Notes: a model not told the origin generated them from the sequence alone. DNA of 33,910 bases from CADEGZ01 sp035443705 (GCA_035443705.1 DAORSV010000007.1:1-33910), one strand, 5' to 3'. Shown: positions 8,499-16,679, counted from the stretch's first letter. Translations and numbers: made by a program.

Positions 8499-10505
8499 TT
8501 ATTGCGCTGTAACATCCGCCAAAATTAATAAACCTATTCCTGTTCCTGCGTTAACCGTAATGGTATTGGGCGTTGAAAAGTAAGTGGAGGTTGCATCTCC
8601 AAATTTTTTGCCCACTTCACCTAAGGCTGCAAACACTTCTTTCCTACCGCTTAATTTGGGTGTTGTGGTGCTTGTTGCGCCTGTTCCGCTATTGGTTTGT
8701 ACGGTTCCTCCGGAAGTAATGACTTTGGCATATCCGTTCATAAATGATGAAGCAAACAATGTGCCGTATCGTAAGAGATAGTGGTGATCTACATCGGAAG
8801 CCAGCGCTGTTCGTGCGGTATCCGTATCAATGGCGACACCTTGAATGGGCAGACTCTTGGGTAAACTTGGTGTGCTCATTGTCGCAAAATTAAGGGTCAC
8901 TTTTTCTGGACGATCGCTGCCGGGTTGTGAGGACATTTGTGTTGTACCAATGATTTTAGCACCTTGAAACTCACCTTGTACGATAGTTGCCATCACAGGA
9001 CCTGGCTCATCCGTGTTGACAGCCGTGTCTAAAACTGCAAATAAAATGGTTCCCGCCTTAATGAGTACCGTACCGGTTGCGTTTCCGCCTTTGCCGTCAC
9101 CGCCCGTGCTGCGTGCAGTGCTACCGGTATCGTCTTTAGTGTCTTTTTTATCGCCTTGCACGAAAGCTTGTGGGGTAATGGCGGCCCAATCATCGAAAGC
9201 CTTTTTGGATTGTGCTTCCATACTTGTCATTAACGCAGCAAGTTGTTTTTGTTGTACTTCGCTTAATTGCGTTTGTTTCGCCCGTTTTTTTTGCTCTTCT
9301 TGTTGTTTGCGCCGCGTGTCTTCAAGGGCTTGAAGACGTTGTTTATCGTTTAAGAAGGGTAATTTTTTTCGGCTGGAATCAAGGATGGTCTTTAAATCCG
9401 GTATTTTTGTCAAGAGCGCTTTGGCAAAAGCGGGGTCATTTTCCATCAATGTTTCTACCATATTGGGGTTATTTCGTGCCATGACTTTTGCAAATTCAAT
9501 ATCATCTAACATGAGTTGTTTTACCATTTCGGGATTTTGTTCACCCATCAGATCAGCAAAAGCCGCATCGTTTTTCATTAATTCTTTGACGAGGGTGGGG
9601 TTGCTTTTGGCAAGTGCTCGTGCAAATGCAGGATCGCCCTTCATGAGTTCTTTAATCATGGTGGGATTGTTTTTTCCCATTAGTTTTGCAAATTCTGGGT
9701 CACTTAGCATCATTTTTTTGACTAAAGCTGGATTGTTTTTAGCCAATTGTTTAGAAAATTCGAGGTCCCCTCTATTTAGATCTTTAATCATGTCTGGATT
9801 TGCTTTTGCCATCGTTTCGGCAAAATCAGGATCATTCGTTATAAGATTTTTGACCAACGCAGGGTTTGTTTTTGCCAATTGTGCGGCAAATGCAGGATCC
9901 GACTCCATTAATTTTTTAAGCACTTCAGGATAGGTGTCTCCAATCAGCTTAGCGAGGTCAGGATTCTCTAGCATCAATTGTTTAAACATTTCTGGATTTC
10001 TTTCAGCCAATAATTTTGCCATGGCAGGGCATTGCATTAATATTTTTTTTGCAGCTTCTTTATTGTTAATAATGGATTTCAGCGCGAGCTCTAGATCTTT
10101 GGGGCATGCAGGTTTAACCGATGGTGCAGTGGGTGTTGGGCATTTACATTCACCGGCTTTTAAAAATTCACCTTCAATACCAAAAGATTCTTTTTTGGAG
10201 AGCAAATCATTGTCTCTATTGCCGATAATCGTTGCAACAGCGCTGCCGCCCTTCTTTTTAGCTTGTTCTGCGATACGTTTATTGTCGGCTTCTTGCAGTT
10301 CTTGGTATTTTTCGGAAGTGGCGCCACCTGGAATAGCGGTTATTTGTGGTATTTTGGTGGTGCGGGATTCATCCGTTTTTAAGGGGTTAGGTTTGCCGCT
10401 TGAAAAAATAACGGCAACAACGATCAGGAACAGGACGATGCTGAGCAATAAAACGAGGGCTCTGGTTTTACTGGAGCCTAATTTGTCTAACCATTTTTTT
10501 GCCAT
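8499..10505 (-). CDS. icmE: DotG/IcmE, VirB10-like core-complex protein with 22-residue repeats
   Basis: Spans inner to outer membrane and links the core complex with the energised inner membrane; TraO/VirB10 family. 668 residues: short cytoplasmic N-terminus, TM segment ALVLLLSIVLFLIVVAVIF (about 16-34), a linker with a CKCP motif (120-123), ten tandem 22-residue repeats (156-374), a Gln/Lys-rich coiled coil (about 375-430) and the VirB10-like C-terminal domain from about residue 460 (VLIKAGTILFAVLDTAV, ...GTLFASSFMNGYAKVI, ...ITVNAGTGIGLLILAD). The protein is much shorter than Legionella DotG (about 1048), because the middle repeat region is different and shorter. Starts 3 nt after icmK. 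Confidence 0.95.
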   Translation of the reverse strand: MAKKWLDKLGSSKTRALVLLLSIVLFLIVVAVIFSSGKPNPLKTDESRTTKIPQITAIPGGATSEKYQELQEADNKRIAEQAKKKGGSAVATIIGNRDNDLLSKKESFGIEGEFLKAGECKCPTPTAPSVKPACPKDLELALKSIINNKEAAKKILMQCPAMAKLLAERNPEMFKQLMLENPDLAKLIGDTYPEVLKKLMESDPAFAAQLAKTNPALVKNLITNDPDFAETMAKANPDMIKDLNRGDLEFSKQLAKNNPALVKKMMLSDPEFAKLMGKNNPTMIKELMKGDPAFARALAKSNPTLVKELMKNDAAFADLMGEQNPEMVKQLMLDDIEFAKVMARNNPNMVETLMENDPAFAKALLTKIPDLKTILDSSRKKLPFLNDKQRLQALEDTRRKQQEEQKKRAKQTQLSEVQQKQLAALMTSMEAQSKKAFDDWAAITPQAFVQGDKKDTKDDTGSTARSTGGDGKGGNATGTVLIKAGTILFAVLDTAVNTDEPGPVMATIVQGEFQGAKIIGTTQMSSQPGSDRPEKVTLNFATMSTPSLPKSLPIQGVAIDTDTARTALASDVDHHYLLRYGTLFASSFMNGYAKVITSGGTVQTNSGTGATSTTTPKLSGRKEVFAALGEVGKKFGDATSTYFSTPNTITVNAGTGIGLLILADVTAQ
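9384..10040 (-). repeat. Ten tandem 66-bp coding repeats in dotG
   Basis: Encodes residues 156-374 of DotG. Consensus unit LMxxDPxFAxxLAKxNPxLVKx, 22 residues; nine units are exactly 22 long and the first is 21. Conserved positions are the LM pair, D-P, F-A, the L-A/M-A/M-G pair, N-P and the V/I-K ending. The repeats are diverged, so they are not recent identical duplications. Confidence 0.93.
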
Positions 10506-10508
10506 GCA

Positions 10509-11477
10509 CTAAAATCCTTTCAGCTCGATTTTAACAGTTCTTCCGTTCTGTGAGGCTAAAATTAAAGGGGTGTTAGCCATTTCATAAACACGGGTACCAT
10601 CTGGGCTGGATACGGTAGCGCTCCAGGCTGGTGATAATACGGTCAGCTGTGTTCGAAAAATCAATTTACCTTTCGATAACCATGCGCGACCATAACCACC
10701 ACTCACGGCTAATTCTTGGCTGCCAGGGGGCGGAACACCATCTAAAACACTTACCAGGCTTGGGGTGATTGTTGGTAGCCCATCTCCAACAAGGGGCATT
10801 GTGGCATTGGGACCTCGGCCTTGAACCTGACAATCGACGCGATAATCCACCTCTTTCTGTCCAGAAACCAGGGATAGCATAACAGGCGTGTCTAATCCGA
10901 TTAATCGTAGCGCTAAGTTAGCGCTGCTATAGGTTGTCGCGCTTTGAATAAACAGCGTATTGGTTTTTCTATCCCATTGGATATTAAAATTTTTCGGGTT
11001 CCCCAAGCTGTAGTCCGAAATGGGCCATGCTTGTCCGGTTGAGTCCACAAATACCAATGAAGAAACAAAACCTGCGGATAACCTTACAACAGGTGGGGTT
11101 ACACCTGGGGATAAGTCAATTGTGAGCGTTGAAGAGACAGGTCGAGGGGGCGCGCTTGGCGTGGTCGCAATGGCTTGTTGGGTTTTATCTTCCTGCTTTC
11201 GCATCTGGATAATTTGAGCAGGGGTTAAAGGAGATATTTTATCTAATAATTGTTTGAACGCTTCATCACGCAAGGTGGAAGGTTTATTCTCGGATGTGTC
11301 TCCAGGGGACGCAGTCGCCAATCCGCCGTTTTCTTGTAATGCTCTTTTGTCTTGTGCTTGCTGAACCAACGCATTTAATTGTGCGTTTGTGACTTCTGCA
11401 GCGAATAGGGGGCTGCTCATGTGTATAAAACACAAGGTCAGCAAAGCAACTTTTGAGAAATAATTTTTTCTTTTCAT
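10509..11477 (-). CDS. icmK: DotH/IcmK, outer-membrane core protein
   Basis: Outer-membrane-associated T4BSS protein (TraN/VirB9-like), forming the ring with DotC and DotD. About 322 residues from the ATG at 11477, which gives a Sec signal peptide MKRKNYFSKVALLTLCFIHM...LFAA; the frame opens earlier (11570), but the extra residues lie over the preceding gene and spoil the signal peptide. Family features: Gln-rich helical N-terminal region (LNALVQQAQDK), DLSPGVTPPVVRLSAGFVSSLVFVDSTGQAWPI, then a beta-rich C-terminal domain. Legionella IcmK is about 361 residues. Gap of 25 nt from the dotI-like gene upstream and 3 nt to icmE. No convincing ribosome-binding site is visible. Confidence 0.94.
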   Translation of the reverse strand: MKRKNYFSKVALLTLCFIHMSSPLFAAEVTNAQLNALVQQAQDKRALQENGGLATASPGDTSENKPSTLRDEAFKQLLDKISPLTPAQIIQMRKQEDKTQQAIATTPSAPPRPVSSTLTIDLSPGVTPPVVRLSAGFVSSLVFVDSTGQAWPISDYSLGNPKNFNIQWDRKTNTLFIQSATTYSSANLALRLIGLDTPVMLSLVSGQKEVDYRVDCQVQGRGPNATMPLVGDGLPTITPSLVSVLDGVPPPGSQELAVSGGYGRAWLSKGKLIFRTQLTVLSPAWSATVSSPDGTRVYEMANTPLILASQNGRTVKIELKGF

Positions 11478-11502
11478 ATTTACAATACATTTACTTTGTC
11501 TA

Positions 11503-12093
11503 TTAACGAGTAAGTTCAGGACCGACCTCCCGCGCGATGTATTGGGCAATCCCAATACCTTTTGGCGCATCTTCTGTTGATACTTGAGTCACTAAGACCT
11601 CAACCACTTGCGTTCGTGTTTCATCCACGTTTGCACTTTGATAACGTACAATCAACGGTACTTGGATTCTCCAGTTGTGTTTACTCCCTACCCTTTCTTC
11701 AGTTAAGACAATAGCGGGTCCAATCGCAACTGCGGAGAGTATTAATTTTTTTTCTACAATCGTTGTTAGGACACCCGTTTCTTGCAATGACGCTATAAAA
11801 CTATCAAAACCATCTGCCGTAAAATAATCTTTCATGGCATTTAATTGGTCTTTATGATTAAAAAAATCAAATGTAAAGGTAGAAGTTGCTGCCAATGTTA
11901 CCCAACTTAGTAATGCTTTAGTCGAAACATTGGGCCTGTCTAATCCGATTATTTCAAAAGTCTCACCGTTGGTTAGACGACCAAAAAAATGCTCAGGAGA
12001 ACGCGTTGCAAATTGAAAGTAGATGAAACCCATTAAGCCAAGGTGTGCAACCAGCAACGAGATGATGATCGATAAGCCATATTTTTGCAACAT
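11503..12093 (-). CDS. DotI/IcmL-family protein, paralogue lacking the cytoplasmic tail
   Basis: Inner-membrane DotI family (TraM type): single N-terminal TM plus periplasmic NTF2-like domain. 196 residues. The TM (GLSIIISLLVAHLGLMGFIYFQF) begins almost at residue 5, so the usual cytoplasmic tail containing F-Y-x-D is missing. After the TM comes the family signature HFFGRLTNGETFEIIGLDRPN, then LLSWVTLAATSTFTFDFFNHKDQL, YFTADGFDSFIASL and the C-terminal WRIQVPLIVRYQSA...GIGIAQYIAREV. Position directly before icmK is that of icmL in Legionella, but the tail is missing, so which paralogue is the true DotI is open. No clear Shine-Dalgarno. The 183-bp spacer to the divergent paralogue holds promoters. 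Confidence 0.87.
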   Translation of the reverse strand: MLQKYGLSIIISLLVAHLGLMGFIYFQFATRSPEHFFGRLTNGETFEIIGLDRPNVSTKALLSWVTLAATSTFTFDFFNHKDQLNAMKDYFTADGFDSFIASLQETGVLTTIVEKKLILSAVAIGPAIVLTEERVGSKHNWRIQVPLIVRYQSANVDETRTQVVEVLVTQVSTEDAPKGIGIAQYIAREVGPELTR

Positions 12094-12224
12094 AGTCAGT
12101 CAAGTTCCACTTAGATAAATCAGCGAATTTCCAAATGCATCAATTGCATTAGTATAGCAGCTGTAATCTTATTAATAATCATTGAGTGTGCGTAAAATAA
12201 TAAAGGAACGTGACTATAAATGCA

Positions 12225-12244
12225 AGCAACAATGTTGCTATACT
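12225..12244 (+). promoter_or_regulatory. Extended -10 promoter overlapped by inverted repeat AGCAAC-AAT-GTTGCT
   Basis: TGC-TATACT (12236-12244) is an extended -10 element about 33 nt before the ATG of the plus-strand dotI gene; no good -35 is seen, as is common for this class. A perfect 6-bp inverted repeat AGCAAC (12225-12230) / GTTGCT (12234-12239) overlaps the -10. The same half-sites occur in the dotD promoter at 16684-16704, suggesting a shared regulator (inference). Confidence 0.5.
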
Positions 12245-12276
12245 GATCTTATTGAATTCTTGTATTAGGATGTGCC

Positions 12277-12915
12277 ATGGAGCGTCACGGTCTAGAGCGT
12301 GTTTTAGCCAGAAACCAATTTTATTGGGATAATTATCGGCGTTTAAGCATGATTTTCTTTTTATTGCTATTGCTGATATTCGCTTTAAGTGGGTTTGTTT
12401 TTTATCAACGTGTTGCATGGCCAAAACCGAAATATTTTGCGGCAACACCCGATGGTAGACCAATTGCTGTTGTGCGTTTAGATGAGCCTTTGTATCAGGA
12501 TCCCACGGTTGTTTTAAATTGGGCCTCGGATGCCATACTCGCCATTTATTCGTTAGATTATGTGACGTGGCGCTATACGCTGCAAAGCATCGACAGCTAT
12601 TTTACGCCAAAGGGGTATCAGGACTTTTTGGCGGCGCTTAAAATTTCAACCAATCTAGAAGCGATAAAAGCCAATCGACAGGTCGTATCGGCTTCGATAA
12701 CTGCAGCTCCCAAGCTAAATCGCTCAGGGCAACTAAGTGCGGATGTTCCCTATAGCTGGGATCTGCAGATGCCCGTTACGATTATCTATCAAAATTCTGA
12801 AGGCGAGATTATTCAACAAAAAGGTACAATTTTAATGCGCATCGAAAGAGCTTCTTTGTTACGTTATAAAGAAGGGCTTGCCATCGCGCAATTGGTATTC
12901 CAAACGAACCCTTAA
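12277..12915 (+). CDS. icmL: DotI/IcmL-family inner-membrane protein (best DotI candidate)
   Basis: 212 residues, the length of Legionella DotI. The cytoplasmic tail RNQFYWDNYRR is the characteristic DotI/DotJ N-terminal motif, followed by TM LSMIFFLLLLLIFALSGFVFYQRV and the signature PKPKYFAATPDGRPIAVVRLDEP, then VVLNWASDAILAIYSLDYVTW and YFTPKGYQDFLAAL of the periplasmic NTF2-like domain, ending KEGLAIAQLVF. DotI with DotJ forms a large inner-membrane complex. On this strand it opposes the rest of the operon. AGGA lies 7 nt before the ATG; the next dotI paralogue follows after 10 nt. Confidence 0.9.
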   Translation: MERHGLERVLARNQFYWDNYRRLSMIFFLLLLLIFALSGFVFYQRVAWPKPKYFAATPDGRPIAVVRLDEPLYQDPTVVLNWASDAILAIYSLDYVTWRYTLQSIDSYFTPKGYQDFLAALKISTNLEAIKANRQVVSASITAAPKLNRSGQLSADVPYSWDLQMPVTIIYQNSEGEIIQQKGTILMRIERASLLRYKEGLAIAQLVFQTNP

Positions 12916-12925
12916 ATAGGAAGGT

Positions 12926-13573
12926 GTGAGCGTGCGTGTAATTCAAACGGCCGAAACGAAAGCAATAGAGCAAGAAAGATATCATGAAGATAAATCGATA
13001 CAAATAATCATCCTTGCGCTTTTTTCTATTGCATTGACGGTAGGTATTGTCGGGTTAATTATTTTACTGCACAGTTCGGTTGTGCCACCGCCTACGTATT
13101 TTGCTGCGATGCCGAATGGCGCCTTGTTCCCAGAAAAACCGTTAGATCAGCCTGGTCTAGAAACGAATGAATTATTAAACTGGATAACAGAAGCGATGAT
13201 GGAATCGAACACCTTTAATTTTATCGATTACAACAGGGTTCTTGATGCTGCCAGTGTGTATTTTACAAAGGAAGGGTATGCAAGTTATAAAAATGCATTG
13301 GCTACTGCTAACATTATTGATACCGTGACGCAGAAAAAATATGTTTTAAGAGCCGTTGCTACTGATGCACCACAATTGTTATTGGAAAAACCGTTTGCAG
13401 GCCGTTATATGTGGAAAATTAGAATTCCGATGCAATTTAAATATCGGAATGTTAGAACCGAATTTGGTACTTTGGTTGAAATTACTTTAATTGTGATGCG
13501 TGTGCCAACTGCTCAATCACCTAATGGTGTGTTAATTTTAAAATATGATTTAGAGCAAAAGGGGCGTGGGTGA
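12926..13573 (+). CDS. DotI/IcmL-family protein, second plus-strand paralogue
   Basis: 215 residues with GTG start. N-terminal tail ending ERYHEDKSIQ, TM IIILALFSIALTVGIVGLIILL, signature PPPTYFAAMPNGALFPEKPLDQP, then ELLNWITEAMMESNTFNFIDYNRV, YFTKEGYASYKNAL and C-terminal MWKIRIPMQFKYRN. The tail keeps Y-x-x-D but not the exact F-Y-x-D-N-Y-R-R of the preceding gene. GTG at 12932, in frame, is an alternative start with better spacing from AGGAAGG. Co-transcribed with the gene before it; ends just before a bidirectional terminator. Coxiella is known to have two IcmL copies; here there are three plus DotJ. Confidence 0.88.
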   Translation: MSVRVIQTAETKAIEQERYHEDKSIQIIILALFSIALTVGIVGLIILLHSSVVPPPTYFAAMPNGALFPEKPLDQPGLETNELLNWITEAMMESNTFNFIDYNRVLDAASVYFTKEGYASYKNALATANIIDTVTQKKYVLRAVATDAPQLLLEKPFAGRYMWKIRIPMQFKYRNVRTEFGTLVEITLIVMRVPTAQSPNGVLILKYDLEQKGRG

Positions 13574-13574
13574 G

Positions 13575-13609
13575 AAATCCCCTCGCCGAGACTCGGCAGG
13601 GGGGATTTT
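13575..13609. terminator. Bidirectional hairpin terminator between convergent dotI and dotJ
   Basis: Outer stem AAATCCCC (13575-13582) / GGGGATTT (13601-13608), inner stem GCCG (13585-13588) / CGGC (13594-13597) with AGACT loop. Plus-strand transcripts leave the stem with UUUU, and minus-strand transcripts also end in a short U tract. The dotJ stop codon (13608-13610) overlaps its edge. Confidence 0.75.
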
Positions 13610-13871
13610 ATGACGCAGCTGGCGCAACAGGCGCTGGAGGTGCAGCAGGCGCTATAGACTCAATAGGCGTAGGCGTAATTTCGACTAAACGCCCACTGGA
13701 TGTCGTCACAAAATATTGTGGTAATGGGCGTGTTATATGCAGGTAGACAATTAAACCGAGCAAGCCATAAGCAATCATTATTAAAATAAACAACATCAAT
13801 ACAAGCTTTCTAAAGCCATCTCGGTAAAATTGGCTTTGTGCGGCAATAATTGTTTCTCGTGCTTGTGCCAT
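13608..13871 (-). CDS. icmM: DotJ/IcmM, short DotI-like inner-membrane protein
   Basis: 87 residues (Legionella DotJ about 94). It has the DotI-type tail QSQFYRDGFRK, TM LVLMLFILIMIAYGLLGLIVYL and the beginning of the signature PLPQYFVTTSSGRLVEI, then a Pro/Ala tail (APAAPPAPVAPAAS) in place of the periplasmic domain. This is exactly the known DotJ layout: DotI without its periplasmic domain. DotJ assembles with DotI. Start 3 nt after icmT stop, so co-transcribed with icmT. Could be mistaken for a truncated dotI, but the conserved length and place argue for DotJ. Confidence 0.88.
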   Translation of the reverse strand: MAQARETIIAAQSQFYRDGFRKLVLMLFILIMIAYGLLGLIVYLHITRPLPQYFVTTSSGRLVEITPTPIESIAPAAPPAPVAPAAS

Positions 13872-13874
13872 AGC

Positions 13875-14132
13875 CTACTCTTTCCACCAGGGTTTTGTGG
13901 TTCTTAAGGGGCCTGCTAAGGTTGATCGAAGAAATCGAAAGAAAACCGGAATGGTAAATTTAAATTTTTCGAGCAATATAAAAAACGCAATAAAGCCTAT
14001 CGCCGTTAAAAAAGACCAGAGTCTAATATGTAAGAAAAAAAATAACAAAGGAAAAGCAGCAAAGGCATCCATAAAATAAAATCGGGGAGTGCGTGCTGCG
14101 TCTCGCCAGTGTGTCGTTTCTAAAATTGCCAT
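13875..14132 (-). CDS. icmT: IcmT, small inner-membrane T4BSS protein
   Basis: 85 residues (Legionella IcmT 86). N-terminus TTHWRDAARTPRFYFMDAFAAFPLLFFFLHIRLW is the clear family signature; two membrane segments follow (AFPLLFFFLHIRLWSFLTAIGFIAFFIL) and a basic C-terminus (RSTLAGPLRTTKPWW). In Legionella IcmT is needed for export and for host-cell egress; its IncI homologue is TraK. Lies 11 nt after dotB and 3 nt before dotJ. In Legionella icmT is paired with icmS; here icmS is on the other strand 2.6 kb away. Confidence 0.95.
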   Translation of the reverse strand: MAILETTHWRDAARTPRFYFMDAFAAFPLLFFFLHIRLWSFLTAIGFIAFFILLEKFKFTIPVFFRFLRSTLAGPLRTTKPWWKE

Positions 14133-14143
14133 ATAATCACCTC

Positions 14144-15280
14144 TTAAACTCCCGCATCCTTATCCGCCATTTTAGCGCGTGCTTCGATAACGCGGTACTC
14201 TCGTTCTGGTAATACCCCTGCCTCAAATTTAAGTTTAGCATCGACTGCCATTGGCTGACCGCGTTCTTTGAGAAGTAGACGGGTTTTAGCCGATAATAGT
14301 TCCACGGGGGTCTCGATGAGTATATCTCGTACTTCTTGATCAAAAACCAGGTATTCGCGTAATGCAACACGTTTGCCATCAACGCTGGGTGCTAATTTTT
14401 GCCATACCACCATTCTTAAAGTTTCGAGAATATCAAGTGCGCGTCCGTTGCGTTCTTCTGCAGGAAAAGTCGAGATCATGCGCCTAACGGCGTCTGCAAC
14501 ACCGTTACTGTGCAAGGTTGTATAAACTGGATGTCCCGTTAAGGCGGCATCAATAACTGCGCTAATGGTTTCTGCATCGCGTGCTTCACCCACCAAAATT
14601 AAACGTGGTTTACGCCGCAATGCGTTGCGTACACCGGCGGCAAAGCTGGGTAAATGACGGGGAATTTCTGATTGACTAATGACGGAAGAAGGCATTTCAA
14701 CCATATCGTATACAAATTCAATCGGGGATTCGTAGGTAAGCATTTTGCGATTACCATCTTTATCTTCCGCCAGTGCTTTAATGATTGCAGCGAGCAATGT
14801 GCTTTTTCCTGAACCGGTAGGGCCGGTGATAACCACGGTTCCTTGATCAGGCGCCATTGCATTTATAATGCCGGGTTCTACATTCATAGACGCTAAATCG
14901 GGTGGCATTGTTGGAATCGACCGCAGGGTAATTTGAAGACCATCGTGTCCTTCAACTTGACACCCCGTTCCATTGACGCGGAACCGAAACCGTTGATTTC
15001 GGTTGGGGCGAATTTCGTATTGGGTATCGACATCTTTGCCGCTATAAATTTGCGTTGTACCGTTAGAACCATAAATTGCGTTTAACATGTCACCCACTTC
15101 CGTATTCGATAATTTACGGGTTGTGACAGGGTGAATTCGCCCATGAATTTCGGCAAAAACGGGTGCATTGGTTTGCAAGGTAATATCAGAGGTCGAAAGA
15201 TTAACGCAATGTAGCAACATACGATCAAATGCTTCGGTCGAAAACCGAATGGGTTCATCCGGTAATAAATATTCACTCAT
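14144..15280 (-). CDS. dotB: DotB, VirB11/PilT-like secretion ATPase
   Basis: Cytoplasmic hexameric ATPase that docks on DotO to energise the T4BSS; homologue of IncI TraJ. 378 residues (Legionella DotB 377). Walker A GPTGSGKSTLL at about residues 153-163, Asp box region ITYESPIEF-type (LTYESPIEFVYD), Walker B LILVGEARDAETI and the His-box segment GHPVYTTLHSNGVADAVRRM. Start placed at 15280 (MSEYLLPDEPIRFSTEAFDRM), which overlaps the dotC stop by 8 nt; the frame opens at 15358 but the additional residues run over dotC and do not fit. All catalytic motifs are intact. Confidence 0.96.
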   Translation of the reverse strand: MSEYLLPDEPIRFSTEAFDRMLLHCVNLSTSDITLQTNAPVFAEIHGRIHPVTTRKLSNTEVGDMLNAIYGSNGTTQIYSGKDVDTQYEIRPNRNQRFRFRVNGTGCQVEGHDGLQITLRSIPTMPPDLASMNVEPGIINAMAPDQGTVVITGPTGSGKSTLLAAIIKALAEDKDGNRKMLTYESPIEFVYDMVEMPSSVISQSEIPRHLPSFAAGVRNALRRKPRLILVGEARDAETISAVIDAALTGHPVYTTLHSNGVADAVRRMISTFPAEERNGRALDILETLRMVVWQKLAPSVDGKRVALREYLVFDQEVRDILIETPVELLSAKTRLLLKERGQPMAVDAKLKFEAGVLPEREYRVIEARAKMADKDAGV

Positions 15281-16103
15281 GTGGGGTAATCTCTGTTTTC
15301 CATTCTCGGCTGTTATTCTGTAATGTTGGAAACGCGGTAATGCGTAAAACGCGATCATTCACAGTTAAATCAGAGCCGCCGCCCGTAATGCCCATATCCA
15401 ATTGTGCAACAAATGGGGGGCTGACTATGTTCTGTGCGAGCAAAGTGCGATACAAAATCATGCCTTTGTAATTGCGTCCAAGCCGTGCGATATTTTCTTT
15501 AAAAATGATTTCAGCTTGTTGAACGCCAGCATCCCAACCTTCATCGATAAACTTTTTCCAAACAATCTGTTCTTCTCGATTTTTAGGTAACAGAGATTTA
15601 TCGGGTGTTTCGGGAGGGGAGTAAGAGAGCCAGAGATAATCTCGCCAAACGGGCACGGCAGTAACAAATCTTGCTTGTTCGACGATTTGAAAAGTTCTGT
15701 CGGCAATACGGATGGTATCGGTTCCACCCAGTGTTAGGGTGTTACGTGCATCGGTTAATACCGGTGGGAGTACATTTTTGTCTAGTAGCATGGCATTAAA
15801 ATTAAACAAGCGATACAACATGCTTTCATGTCTCAGCAGTACGTTGTTAATTTGTGTGGCACGCCATGCAAGCCCACCCCGAGCACCAACGCTTAAAGCG
15901 GTGTCTCTCAGATTTTGTGAGCGAATAGCACCGTTTTTAGCTTTGGAAGTGCCCCCGGAGAGTTTTTTTAAGGATTGTAAATTGTCCGCTTTAGAGCGCA
16001 ATGTGCAAGCCGTTAAGTTAAATGTTAGGCTCAGCATAGCGATGAGCATGATTTTTGTTGTTTTTTTTGTTTTTGTTATTTTTTGGGATAACTTTTCTAA
16101 CAT
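15273..16103 (-). CDS. dotC: DotC, outer-membrane lipoprotein
   Basis: Lipoprotein that with DotD targets DotH to the outer membrane; TraI of IncI plasmids. 276 residues (Legionella about 303). Basic N-terminus and hydrophobic stretch IMLIAMLSLTFNLTAC give a lipobox with lipidated Cys at about residue 33; an internal Met (residue 19) could be the start. Family marks: ALSVGARGGLAWR, RLFNFNAMLLDKNVLPPVLTDARNTL, FVTAVPVWRDYLWLSY, LPKNREEQIVWKKFIDEGWDAGVQQAEIIF and GMILYRTLLAQNIVSPPFVA. Start overlaps the dotD stop by one base (TAATG). Confidence 0.95.
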   Translation of the reverse strand: MLEKLSQKITKTKKTTKIMLIAMLSLTFNLTACTLRSKADNLQSLKKLSGGTSKAKNGAIRSQNLRDTALSVGARGGLAWRATQINNVLLRHESMLYRLFNFNAMLLDKNVLPPVLTDARNTLTLGGTDTIRIADRTFQIVEQARFVTAVPVWRDYLWLSYSPPETPDKSLLPKNREEQIVWKKFIDEGWDAGVQQAEIIFKENIARLGRNYKGMILYRTLLAQNIVSPPFVAQLDMGITGGGSDLTVNDRVLRITAFPTLQNNSREWKTEITPHE

Positions 16104-16624
16104 TAAGATAAATACCTCACTTCAATTAAGCGGCTTGCAGGAAAAACCAGAATATGAGCACGTTTGCCTGTTTGTAAACTAGCGTTTTGTAAGACATCTG
16201 CAATAACTGTTTGTTTGGCATTAATTGAAATCAAAATGGGGATGGCAGGTTCAGAACCTAAGAACTTGACTCGATAGTTTGTGAGAGAGGCTAGTTTAGT
16301 GACTAATGGGCCTATGGGTCCTGTCCAGTCGATATCGATTTTCCCACCCATACCGCCTTCCGAAGTTAGTAGGGGCGCTGTATTTAAAATAGGTGGGCTT
16401 TCTGCCTTTTCAGCAGCAGCTAAGATGCTTAAGGATTGTTCAATAGATTGCGCAGTACTTAATAACTGCGTTTCTATGTGCGAAGTACTCAGTACTGCTT
16501 TTTGTCCGGCTTTTTTCCGGTTTTCACTGTCGATCGATTTTTCGGATGGATTTCTAAGGACAGTGCAGCCACTGGCCAGCAGTGCCAGCAATAGAGTGGA
16601 TAATAAAATAGATGTTCGTTGCAT
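16103..16624 (-). CDS. dotD: DotD, outer-membrane lipoprotein with secretin N0-like domain
   Basis: Lipoprotein forming the outer-membrane ring with DotC and DotH; IncI TraH. 173 residues (Legionella about 163). Signal with lipobox LLASGC, Cys at residue 20. The C-terminal domain (IDWTGPIGPLVTKLASLTNYRVKFLGSEPAIPILISI...) is the N0/STN-like fold known for DotD. First gene of the minus-strand operon, with its own promoter (16680-16709) divergent from icmS. Confidence 0.95.
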   Translation of the reverse strand: MQRTSILLSTLLLALLASGCTVLRNPSEKSIDSENRKKAGQKAVLSTSHIETQLLSTAQSIEQSLSILAAAEKAESPPILNTAPLLTSEGGMGGKIDIDWTGPIGPLVTKLASLTNYRVKFLGSEPAIPILISINAKQTVIADVLQNASLQTGKRAHILVFPASRLIEVRYLS

Positions 16625-16679
16625 TCAGAGTCCTCTTACCCAATTGATCCCAGGCCGATGAGCGTATACGCCTATAGTC

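Noticed and set aside
9385..10512. Long open frames on the plus strand opposite the dotG repeat region (about 370 codons with one internal stop).
   Set aside because: They are the mirror of the repeated codons on the minus strand; the product is repetitive and the minus-strand DotG is certain.
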